Below are positions 32,895 through 42,612 of a DNA stretch of 64,000 nucleotides, piece after piece. Source of the DNA: Dactylorhiza incarnata (Eukaryota; Streptophyta; Magnoliopsida; Asparagales; Orchidaceae); NCBI GenBank assembly GCA_033032865.1, contig JAWHQI010000009.1, positions 14,154,001 through 14,218,000 on the forward strand, read 5' to 3'. A model generated the notes under the pieces. That model saw nothing but the letters and a program-made list of their open reading frames with translations, was not told where the DNA came from and made no database searches. Numbering within the stretch: the stretch's first letter is position 1; each line of letters starts with the position of its first letter. The position numbers and the translations under genes were made by a program.

Positions 32895-34537
32895 TGAAAG
32901 TGGAGATTAGATCTTAATGTTACTCTAGAGGGGGGGGGGGGGGGGTAAATAGAGTATTAAAATTTTTTATTAGTTTATTGCGGAATTGAAAATACTGATA
33001 TATATATATATGTGTGTGTGTATATTGAGTGAGTAATAAAAACAAACACAAAGAAGGCACACAGCACAAACACAGAAAAGTAAAACAATCACAGAGGACA
33101 TAAGGAGCTACAGTAGTTCCCCAATAAATTTGGGTACGTCTACTCTTCTACCACCCTTGGTAGGAATCCACTAGGATTTTTGATCAGGTGCCCTAACATC
33201 AATGAGCTTTTGATAAGGTGCTCAAAAACCAAGCTGAATTTTTGATCAGGTGTCTTGCCACCAAGAGGTAAACTTTTGAAAGGAGTTTTAACCATTTACA
33301 GAATGGGATAAAAAGAGGTTTAGATAGTTGTTCGCTGTCAACTATCTGAGAGAAGACTCTAGTGGATGTTGATGTAGAAAAGGCTTCCTCTATCTGATAT
33401 GAGAATGTTTGACAGTAGATTGACTGGAAGCTGTCTTTTGAATGTATGAGCAGATCTTCATGTGGCTGATAGATCTGAGAGGATAACTCCTTCAGATTTT
33501 TGTTGCTCTTTTGAAGATCTGAACTTGCAGCAAATGACTGAGAGAAATATTGTTGAAGATGTTCTCAGTGTGTAAGAGCTGCTGGAGGAAGAAGATGAAG
33601 ATTTGTTAGCTTTTTGTTCTTCTATTTCTTCCTGTATGTCTTCTTTTCTTTTTCTCTGTACAGCTTTTTGAAAATATGTTCTGTATAGATACTGTCGTGA
33701 AAGCTGAGAGGTAATACTGTATATCTTCTTTCCATTTCTTTTGATAAGATTTGAAAATCAAATCCATTGAATTAAGGAATAAAGTAATCTGTAATCAATC
33801 TTTTTGGGAACTGAAAATCTGCTGCGCCGTAATCTCTTTCCTTTTCCATGAAATGTCCTTTTCCGAGAAATGTCAACGGCTATAATCTTGAAATAATAAA
33901 GGAAATATATTATCTTACTTATCTGATATAAAAGAGTCGTTGCTATAGTCGATCTGAGTTCAGAGAATGAAATGAATATAATCCTTCTGAAATTTCTGAA
34001 CTTAAATAAGAATTCTTCGATCTGAATAAAATTCGTCAATCTCAATAAATTTCGTCAAACACAAAATTTAGTTCGTCGACCTCAAGTGAATCTTGTTGGA
34101 AGAATTAAATTTGTTGAGCTGAGGAAAACTTTCATCGATCTGAAGGTATTCGTCGAACGCAGATTCGTCGACCGCTGAACTGATCAAAATCGTCGACCGC
34201 TGAGACGTGATCGTCGACCGCTGAGATGGCTAGATTTTGTCGACCGCTGAGATGGGATCGTCGACCACTGAGACGAGATCGTCGACCGCTGAGCTGCTGA
34301 GCCGCTAAGACGAGCTTGAAGCAAGCTGTTCGTCGAACGCAGAATGTAAGTCGTTCGTCGAACGCAGAGAGCAGTTCATCGAACGCAGTGTGGAGTTCGT
34401 CGAATGCAGAATCTGAATGAATTCTTAAGTTCTAACAGCCTAAACTCTTGACCCATTGACTATACATTGGGGTCAACTTGATCCTAGTCAATCAGATAGT
34501 GATCCTAGCGCAAATCAGAATTAGGGTTGTTCCAACA
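32895..34537 (-). repeat. Element B 5' LTR (1,643 bp)
   Basis: It is the partner of 24997-26603. It has a G16 run (32930-32945) and a U3 array at 34017-34410 with about two more units than the 3' LTR copy. The TSD GAGGC follows. Confidence 0.94.
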
Positions 34538-34542
34538 GAGGC

Positions 34543-35435
34543 TTCAGGGAGGGCTTCTCCGACGAGGTGGCTGCTCGATGGGGAGGGGGAAGAGGCTAGG
34601 GAGGGGTTTTGTTTCAACAAGAGGTGGGGAGGGGGGGGGGGGGGGGTCGGGTCCCTTTAAAAAGGAAGGAGGGAGGCCTCCCCTCTCCCTCCCTTTAATC
34701 CCAAGTGGGGCTAAAGGGAGGGATGGGTGGGTGGAGATATTGTCTCCCCCCTTCCCTCTTCTGCCCTAGCATAGGCTTCCTATTCATGGGCAGCCCCCTC
34801 CCTTGAGGGAGGAGTCCCTTTTACCTTCCCACCCCCTTTTCTTCTTCGAGTAAATTAAGCTTGGGGGGGGGGGGGGGGGGGGTCACCAAGGTCAATTTTA
34901 TGGTGGGGTCCACCAAGACTTACTGGAGTTGCTTCCGAGTTCGTGTGCCCCGTATTTCGCATGTTATGTTGTGGCGGTCTGCATAACCTAAAATAGACAT
35001 ATTCCCTGTATGACCTCGGATTGATGTGCAACGAGTCCCGTGGCGCTCGTACGGATCATACGACTCTAACGGAATTGACGGGAGTCGATTCGGAGTACGG
35101 CGGTCACTAATTTACAATATTATGGTTGCGACGCGCTACGACACTCAAAACGGTCGTTTTCCCTAAATGACTTTGGATCGGAGTGAAACGAATTTCGTTG
35201 CGCTCGTATTGTCCATACGAGTCTAACAGAACTAACGGAAGTCAAATCAGAGCACGTTTGGCCACTATTCCATAATAGTGTGGTTGTGGCGCGCTACGAT
35301 ACTCAAAATGATCATTTTCTCTAAACGACCTCGGATCGGGGTGGAACGAATTCTGATGCTCTCGTATTGGCCATACGAGTCTAACGGAACTGACAGAAGT
35401 TGAATCGGAGCACGTTTGGCCACTATTCCACAATA
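34543..35435 (-). repeat. Element G LTR, distal part, with 158-bp tandem repeats
   Basis: It continues G's GC-rich LTR after B. G homopolymers are at about 34629-34647 and 34862-34882. From 34967 a unit of 157-158 bp starts at 34967, 35124 and 35282 (landmarks GGTTGYGRCGCGCTACG, CGGATCGG, GCACGTTTGGCCACTATTCC). C is inserted at the end of the third copy. No gene is visible. Confidence 0.7.
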
Positions 35436-35440
35436 GTGTG

Positions 35441-36585
35441 TGTTGGAACAACCCTATTACTGATATGGGCTAGGATCACTATCTGTGACTAGGAATCAAG
35501 TTGACCGCATTGTATAGTCTAAGGGTCAAGGTCTAAGTGTGTCTGAGTTAGCTAGAACTTTGGAAAAATTCCAAGTTTCTGTGTTCGACGAACTTCATTC
35601 TCCATTCGACGAAATCCTTTTTGCGTTCGACGAACGTCGTGTTTTTGTTCGACGAACTTGCTCTCCAGCTCGACGAATTCAGTCCTCCAACCTGTTCAAC
35701 AGATTCTTTCTTTCAGTTCAACGAACTCCAAATTAATATTGACGAACTCAACTCTGTGTTTGACGAATAAGTAACTTAATGTTCAGTTCGACGAACTCAG
35801 CTTTCAGTTCAACGAACTCAGCTCTCAACTCGATGAACTCAGTTTTCTGCTCGACAAATTTCTTCTCCAACTTGACAATTTTTGATGGATCAGTTATCTA
35901 TTTTCTCTGAACTCAGTTCGACTATTCAGCAACGGATCTATTCAATTATTTGGACTTATTCATTTTCAGATAAGTCAAGATTTGATCTTTCCTTTTATTA
36001 TTCCTTTTTATTCTCTTCTTTCGAGAAAGTAGTCGTTGACATATATTGGAAAAGGATACTTCCATGGAAAAGGAAAATGAATTAAAGTTTATTGTTGAAT
36101 CAGATTGCAGTTCCAAGAATGATCATTTCAGATTATTTTATTCCTTAATTAGAAGATTTAAATTTCAAATCAGTCAGATATATCTAAGGAGAAAGTGATA
36201 TAGAAGATATCAAGGAGATATATCAGGGAATAGAAAAAAGAAAAGAGATATACCAGTGGATTCAATAGAGAACAAAGAAGATATAGAAGATACTTGAAAA
36301 ATACTCAGAGATACAGAAATCTTCATCTTCTACAGCAGCATTTTCACTCTCTGAGAACATCAACAATCTTCTCTCAGTTTTCAGCTGCTAGTTCTTAATC
36401 TTCAAAGAGCAACAATAATCTGAGAAACTTTGCCTCTTAGATTCATCTGCTATCAAGGAAGATCTTCTTTATCCAAGAGAAAACTCCATCCATTATCTGT
36501 CAAGAATTTCTATCAGACAGGGGGAGCCTTACAACACAACAATCCACTAGTCTTCTCTCAGATCTTGTTGACAGAAAAGAACTTC
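35441..36585 (+). mobile_element. Element C: 5' part of a Sirevirus-like LTR, split by D
   Basis: It starts TGTTGGAACAACCC like B and E and is preceded by the candidate TSD GTGTG (35436-35440). It carries a U3 array of GTTCGACGAACTC units (about 35584-35875) and a PPT-like CAGGGGGAG (36517). Alignment with E's LTR stops at 36585, where D begins. The rest of C must lie beyond the window. Confidence 0.82.
35584..35875. repeat. TTCGACGAA array in U3 of element C
   Basis: About a dozen GTTCGACGAACTC or CTCGACGAATTC units occur at roughly 18-30 bp spacing, and decay toward the right end (TCAACGAA, TCGATGAA). Confidence 0.82.
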
Positions 36586-36737
36586 TGTTGGGATCATTGC
36601 CCACAATGTCTTAGATTTGGAGAAGTCCATTCCTAAGTCAAAGATATATCTCAGAATGTATTTGTTATACTCTCTAGAATCAATGTGCAGGAGATCAGGT
36701 CAGGCAAAAAGTTCATGGAATTCATTCAAGTTCACAA

Positions 36738-37138
36738 GCGTCGAGACATCATACATCGCTCGACGCCTGTGACCCAAAAGCGTTGACTCATGTCTACTAC
36801 TCAAATAGACAAGGTCGCCGCTGAAGTTCTGAAACCAAGTTTGGAAGCGTTGAGCCATGTTATATCGCTCGACGCCTTGGAAAGAGAAGTGTCGACTTAA
36901 CTTCAGTCAACTCAGCGCCAACCAGAAGTGTCGAGATATAATGGCATAGTTAAGAAGCGTCGAGCTCCTATACGTTGCTCGACTTCTTCAGATAAAAAGC
37001 ATTGATTAAGTGATGATTGCTCAACGCCTGAGAAGGAGGAATCGAGAGCTTCAGTCTAAGGAGTATGCGTCGAGCGTCTAATTATCGCTCGACGCCTAAT
37101 TGAAAAAGCGTCGACAGAGATGTTAAGTGCTCAACGCC
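36738..37138. repeat. GCGTCGAG...GCTCGACGCC array in U3 of element D
   Basis: Paired half sites GCGTCGAG and GCTCGACGCC lie about 15-22 bp apart and repeat at roughly 55-100 bp, with single decayed sites between (GCGTTGA, GCTCAACGCC). The TATA box is about 130 bp downstream. Confidence 0.82.
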
Positions 37139-37214
37139 TCTTCTACAAATACTCTGAACTGAGGCATATCTTCTACAGCTAGCTGAGCTTTTGTTTTCAT
37201 TAAAGACCGTTGAA

Positions 37215-37277
37215 GACGTCACGTCATGCTGACGTGGAGGAGCGTAACAGACATTGCAGATGGCGGGCTATAAATAG
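37215..37277 (+). promoter_or_regulatory. Element D core promoter: TGACG cluster plus TATA box
   Basis: GACGTCAC, CGTCAT and TGACGTGG overlap or adjoin at 37215-37237, the motif type bound by plant bZIP/TGA factors. CTATAAATAG follows at 37268-37277. This is inference from motif sequence only. Confidence 0.6.
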
Positions 37278-38129
37278 AAGGCATGACCTATTGGTTATTC
37301 AATGTAGTGAAGTTTTGAAAAGTTATGTTAGAAAAGTTTTTCCTATCTTTCAAAAGCCATCATCGTCTTCATCAGTTTGAGAGAAGAATTTGGAGAAGTC
37401 GTCTTCTCTTTCAGAACCAATCTAAATTGAAGATTACATTCAGCAATCTGGTGCTGATACCTCTTTCTGAAAGAAGAAGATCAAGAAGGAAGAATCTGTC
37501 TTCCTAAGAAGAAGAACAGTCATCACAGCCTGTCGAATCATGAAGATCATTTGCTGATGTTGTTCTATTGAAGATTTCTGTCTGATCATTCAGGCAGATC
37601 AAGAAGGCTCAACAATCTCAAATCTGAGTCTAAGTATTTGTTATTCTCTTTATAAATTCCTGTAGGATCTGAGTTGTCAGATCTGAGTATAGGATCTGTC
37701 AAGGATCTGAGTTGTAAGATCAGGTGTGATCTGAGTTGTAGGATTCAGGGGTGAATCTGAGCTGTAGGCCTAGTTATAAAGGCTGAGGTAGGATCTGTGT
37801 GATCTGAGTTAGTAAGATCTGTGAGATCTGAGACTGTAAGATCTGTTGTGATCTGAGCTGTAAGACCTATTTGTGGTCTGAGATCTGGAGGAGCTATAAA
37901 CCCTATCTAGCACACTGCTAGAAGGGGAGAAGGGGGAAAGTGGATTACCCAAGATAAGGGGAACCACTATAAAAATCTGTGTGTCCTTTTGTGTGTGTGT
38001 TTTTATTTCTTGAAAGCTCTGATCAGTTTTATATTGGTTATGATCAAGAACTGCAATAGTTTTTAAATAACCTATTCACCCCCCCCCCCCCTCTAGGTGA
38101 TTAGCTACCCTTAATTAAAGTCTTTCAAG

Positions 38130-38141
38130 TGGTATCAGAGG
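38130..38141 (+). other. Primer binding site (element D)
   Basis: TGGTATCAGAGG lies 2 nt after the LTR end at 38127. Confidence 0.92.
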
Positions 38142-40018
38142 GTTGTTGTTCAAGAAAAGGTTTAACAGCCTGAACAAGATCTTCTAAGGGTAGATTTCTG
38201 AAGTCGTGATGACTAATACAGAAGGAAGCAAAGAATTCACATCTATGAAGCTTCCAATCTGCAGAAAAGAAAACTTTGGGATTTGGAAAGAAAGGGTCAG
38301 ACTTTTCAAGGAAGCATCTGATCCAAGGATTTACATAACTGTTCTAGAGGGACCTTTTGTTCCTATGAAAGTTTCATTTACAGATGGAAGTATAAAGACT
38401 CTTAAAACCTATTCAGAGATGACCAAAGATGAAGTGATTCTGGCCTCTATGGATAAGAGAGCTCAGAACATCATTGTTAGTGCTATTGAAGATTCAACCT
38501 TCCAAAATTTAGTCCATTGCAAAACTGCCAAAGAAATGTGGGAATCTCTTATTGTCTATATGGAAGGGACTGAAGAAGTCAGAGATGACCGGAAGTCACT
38601 TCTAAATCAGCAATATAAAGCCTTCAGACAAGACAAGAAAGATTCAATAGCAGTCTGCTATGAAAAATTCTTCAAGATTGTAAATGGTCTAAAAACTTAT
38701 GGAAGAACTTTCACAGATTATGAGCTGAATGATAAATTCTTAAGATCACTGAACAAAGAATGAGATATCAAGATCTGTGCAATCAGAGAAATGGGAAATC
38801 TGGGAAACATTCAGCCACAAAATTTATATGGGAAACTCTTGTCCCATGAACTTCATCTGAATACCAGAAAAGCCGAGGAAAGACACAGCAGGGAAAACCC
38901 TATTGCTCTGAAAGCAGAAAGCTCCAAGAAAAGCAAAGAAAGAATGTCATTATCCCCCAGGATTCCATCTGAATCAGAAGAATCAGAAATCAGTAATTCT
39001 GATTCTGAAATATCAGATGGTGAATTGGCACTCTTTACCAAACAGCTAAAAAGAATGTTGAGAAGAAAACAACACTGGAAAACTAGACCCTCTCAGTTAT
39101 CCAGATCTAAGAAGCATTCAAATTCTTTAGAGGGATTCAAACAAGACTCCAAGAAGGACAGGTACAATTCTAAACACAATAAAATTAATTCAGAAGAAAT
39201 TGTGTGTTTTGGTTGCAGGAAATCAGGACACATGATTGCTGATTGTCCTTCAAAGAGAAAGAACAACAAGAAATCTGATGAAAGAAAGCACAAATTTGAC
39301 AAAAGACATGAAAAGAGTCTAATAGCCAAAAGGGCAAGGTCACTCTTAGTGATAGTGAATCTCAGTCATCAGACTCAGATAGTGAGGAGGCACTCATAGC
39401 TCTGATGGCTGCCAATGAAAATAAAGACAGTCTAAATGATAGACCTATGATAAAAGCCCCACTATCAAGGTCTGATAGTGAAGAGGATGAAGAAGAAAAT
39501 GCAGGACTCATGGCATTGAGTGCTCAAGAAGATCAGGAGACAACTACTGATATAAAGGTACTTGATAAAACTCCTCTATCTGATTTTAATTCTGAACCTG
39601 AAATAGATTCATTTTCTTCTGATGAAAATAACTCACAATCTAAACTTCATGTAGATGAAATTATTGAAAAATATCAATTAATTCTCAAAGCACTTAAGAA
39701 GAGCAAAAGACATAATAAAAGGTTACAAAAAGAACTATCTGAATTAAAGCAAACTGATTCTCAAAACTCTGAGACAGCTGAGAGGCTGAATCAGACAAGT
39801 AAAGAACTTAGCAAACTAAAAGTCATGTCTATTATTCACATACAAACTTTGAGCACCAAGGAAAAGTTAATAAAAGAACTTGAAGCAAAACTCATAGCAG
39901 AAAGGAAACTTGTAGCAAAATTCTCAAAACCACAAACTATTCTTCCTATAATAGACACATTCTCTGCACAATACATATATGGCATAGGATATGATATGAA
40001 GGCAGATAAAAACCCTAA

Positions 40019-42006
40019 GGGTCTGTTCGGCGCGCAGGTAATGGCTTTCTGGAATTGGCTTTGGCCAGAAAACCAATATCTGCATGAATTGATTTTGTGC
40101 ATAAAACCAATTCTGCTGTTCGGTTCCAGGATGGAATTCAGTGAACAGAATTGGAATTGATATTTGTAAGCTGTTCGGCTGCACGATGGAATTGACTTTC
40201 TGGAATTGAAATTTTTAAAATTCAAATTTCTAAAAGCGCGTGCACGGGCGAAAAGCCCGCGCCCGGGCGAAAAGCGCACGCTAGTGTGAAAAGCGCGCGC
40301 CCGGGCTAAAATATCGCGCTAGGGCGAAAAAATCGCGGCCGGCGAAAAAATTGCGCCCGGGCGAAAAAATCGCGCCCGGGCGAAAAAATCGTGCCCTAGG
40401 CGAAAAAATCGCGCCCGGGCGAAAAAATCGCGCCCGACCGAAATAAACGTGCCCGGGAGAAATAAAACGCGCCCAGGCGAAATAAACGCGCCCGGGCGAA
40501 AAAATCGCGCTAGGGCGAAAATATGCGCCCGGGCGAAATAAACGCGCCCGGACGAAAAAATCGAGCCCGGGCGAAAAAATCACGCCCCGGACGAAAAAAT
40601 CGCGCCCCGGCAAAAAAATCGCGCCCGGGCGAAAAAACGAGCCCTAGGCGAAAAAATCGCGCCCGGGCAAAAAAATCGCGCCCGGCCGAAATAAACGTTC
40701 CTGGGAGAAATAAAACCCGCTCGGGCGAAATAAACGCGCCCGGGTGAAAAAACCGCGCCCGGGCGAAAAAATCGCGTCGGGGCAAAAATATGCGCCCGGG
40801 CGAAAAAATCGCGCCCGGTCGAAATAAACTCGCCCGGGAGAAATAAAACCCGCCCGGGCGAAATAAACGCGCCCGAGCGAAAAAATCGCGCCCGTGCGAA
40901 AAAATCGCGCCCAGGCAAAAATATGCGCCCGGGCGAAATAAACGCCCCCGGACGAAAAAATCGCGCCCGGACGAAAAAATCGCGCCCAGGCGAAAAATTC
41001 GCGCCCGGGCGAAAAATTCGCGCCCGGGCGAAAAAATCGAGCCCGAGCGAAAAAATCGCGCCATAGGCGAAAAAATCGCGCCCGGGCGAAAAAATCGCGC
41101 CCGGGCGAAAAAATCGTGCCCAAGCAAGAAAATTGCGCCCGGCCGAAGTAAACGTGCCCGGGAGAAATAAAATGCGCCCGGGCGAAAAAATCGCGCCCGG
41201 GAGAAAAAAATCGCGCCCGAGCGAAATAAACGCTCCCGGACGAAAAAATCACGCCCGGGCGAAAAAATCGCGCCCCGGACGAAAAAATCGCGCCCGGGCG
41301 AAAAAATCGCGCCCGGGCGAAAAAATCGCGACCGGGCGAAAAAATCGCGCCCGGGCAAAAAAATCACACCCCGGGCGAAAAAAATCGCGCCCGGGCGAAA
41401 AAAATCGCGCCCGGGCGAAAAAATCGCGACTGGGCGAAAAAATCGCGCCCGGGCGAAAAAATCGCGCCCCGGGCGAAAAATCGCGCCCGTGCGAAAAAAT
41501 CGCGCCCGGGCGAAAATATCGCGACCGGGCGAAAATATCGCGGCCGGGCGAAAAAATCGCACCCTAGGCGAAAAAATCACGCCCGGGCGAAAAAAATCGC
41601 GCACGGGCGAAAAAATCGCACCGGGCCGAAATAAACGTGCCCGGCCGAAATAAAACGCACCTGGGCGAAATAAACGTGCCCGGGCGAAAAAATCACGCCC
41701 GAGCCAAAATATGCGCCCGGGTGAAATAAACGCGCCCGGACGAAAAACACCCTGCAGGAAAACGCACGCTCGGGAGAAAAACTCGCGCGTAGGTTGAAAA
41801 ACTCTAGTGTAAACATTTGATTATGCGGAAAACCTATGGGCGGAGGTAAGAATTGTTATTTGATTTTCTTAGTTCATAGTAAAAGCCATGGGTTTTCACA
41901 TGAAAGCCAATATCCGCTTAAATTTCGTTGCGCCGAACACTAGAATTGGATTTCTAATCTCCAATGCCAATTCCAGAAAGCCAATTCCGTCCAAACGAAC
42001 GGACCC
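40019..42006. mobile_element. Element I: TAA-flanked Harbinger/Tourist-type non-autonomous DNA element, 1,988 bp
   Basis: Terminal inverted repeats begin GGGTCTGTTCGG on the left and, reversed, GGGTCCGTTCG on the right, and both continue into GGCTTTCTGGAATTGGC. The flanking TSD is TAA (40016-40018, 42007-42009). A TAA target and GGG...GTTYGG ends fit PIF/Harbinger (Tourist-like) elements. No transposase is encoded. The interior is almost entirely a 19-bp GC-rich minisatellite, and its long antisense ORFs are by-products of that repeat. It splits D's gag. Confidence 0.88.
40236..41800. repeat. 19-bp minisatellite, about 80 units, inside element I
   Basis: The consensus unit is GCGCCCGGGCGAAAAAATC, with shorter AAATAAAC-ending variants. 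Blocks with CCGGCCGAAATAAACGTGCC recur near 40432, 40680, 40815, 41129 and 41621, which hints at higher-order structure. Each unit has the self-complementary core GCCCGGGC. Because 3 x 19 = 57 bp, an open frame repeats every 19 codons. Confidence 0.93.
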
Positions 42007-42612
42007 TAAAAGTAATGACAAGGCACCTATACAACCTTTAAAGTTTAACAAAGTCATGCCTATTACAAACAAGCATGATCAAAAAGGTGTGCATAAGTTT
42101 TATAAGAGTGAATGTTCTAATAACAAAGATGATTTAATTCAACCAAGTAACAATAATGCCAAACCCTATGCAAAGAAAAAGTATTAACTCATCATGACTC
42201 CTTTGTATTTAAAGCAAATACTAAATTCAAAAGAAAGGAACTAAGACCTGAAGTAAAAACCTCTGATGGAAAGAAAACTGAACCAATAAAATTTACTAAA
42301 ACAAATTACATAGCTCCTGTGAATAAGGCAATTAAGCAAAATAAAAGTCAACATAAAGAAGTAAGAAGACCTCCAAGGAGATATAATAGGTATGAATGCT
42401 GCTGTTGTGAAAGGGTTGGGCATTTTGCACTTGACTGTTGGTTCAATCCAACTGTTCCAAGATTTAACTCTGGGAGACCAGTATTCAGACCTATGGCAAC
42501 TCTCACAGCACCAAGGATTATTCAACAACTAAATGTTCCAGCTCATACTAACAAGGTTCTATGACCCAACTTGGTGTGGGCTCCTAAGAAAAGGTAATTT
42601 CTTTTTGCAGGT

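Larger units (their letters stand above)
24997..34537 (-). mobile_element. Element B: Sirevirus-like Ty1-copia retrotransposon, degenerate
   Basis: The perfect TSD GAGGC (24992-24996, 34538-34542) and LTRs ending TG...CA define it. On the minus strand the order is 5' LTR, PBS, gag, PR, INT, RT, RNase H, a short ORF2 remnant, PPT, 3' LTR. LTR lengths are 1,643 and 1,607 bp with many substitutions and indels, so it is older than A, E, F and H. gag and pol carry several stops and frameshifts, and the RT catalytic motif is mutated. It is inserted in the GC-rich end of G's LTR. Its LTR start (TGTTGGAACAACCC) is shared with C and E. Confidence 0.95.
10014..35435 (-). mobile_element. Element G: host gypsy retroelement carrying all other insertions
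   Basis: G survives in three pieces: 10014-13365 (gag to RNase H), 21583-24991 (leader and part of a long LTR) and 34543-35435 (more of that LTR). Removing H (TSD GTTTG) and B (TSD GAGGC) joins the pieces. The far end of its LTR lies beyond C. It is the oldest layer because A, H, B and C all sit in it. Confidence 0.72.
36586..38127 (+). repeat. Element D 5' LTR (1,542 bp)
   Basis: It runs from TGTTGGG to TCTTTCA. It has the U3 GTCGA array (36738-37138), a TGACG-type cluster (37215-37237), a TATA box (37268-37277), short tandem repeats of GATCTGAGTTGTARGATC (37669-37890) and a C13 run (38079-38091) before TCTAGG. This LTR family differs from those of A/F and B/C/E. Confidence 0.92.
38209..42600 (+). 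pseudogene. gag: Element D gag, interrupted by element I
   Basis: The ATG at 38209 starts a UBN2-type gag (LPICRKENFGIWKERVRLF). A TGA at 38761-38763 sits where a Trp is expected (KEW). The same frame resumes to a CCHC knuckle, CFGCRKSGHMIADC (near 39209). A frameshift near 39340 leads into a Ser/Asp-rich and coiled-coil segment that is cut at 40018 by DNA element I. Coding resumes after I's TSD at 42007, with a further break near 42187. A second, Cys-rich motif CCCCERVGHFALDC follows (42390-42440). The gag end reads VWAPKKR then TAA, with CTTTTTGCAG right after. Unlike A, B and E, no GTCGA array is seen in this gag. Confidence 0.85.

Noticed and set aside
36581..36585. Identical ACTTC next to D's left end and on both sides of F
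   Set aside because: Considered as evidence that F's right LTR closes D, but F has its own matching LTR pair and TSD, and D's ORF2 resumes after F. The shared 5-mer is probably chance.
40510..41604. Long antisense ORF (364 codons) with ARFFRPGAIFSPG repeats, and sense counterparts
   Set aside because: It is a by-product of the 19-bp minisatellite in element I: 57 bp gives a 19-codon period open in several frames. No start context, promoter or homologous domain.
42581..42611. A tiny intron (AAG|GTAATT...TTTGCAG|GT) at D's gag-pol border
   Set aside because: Only about 17 nt lie between the candidate sites, far below plant intron size. Only the acceptor-like part is kept as a finding.
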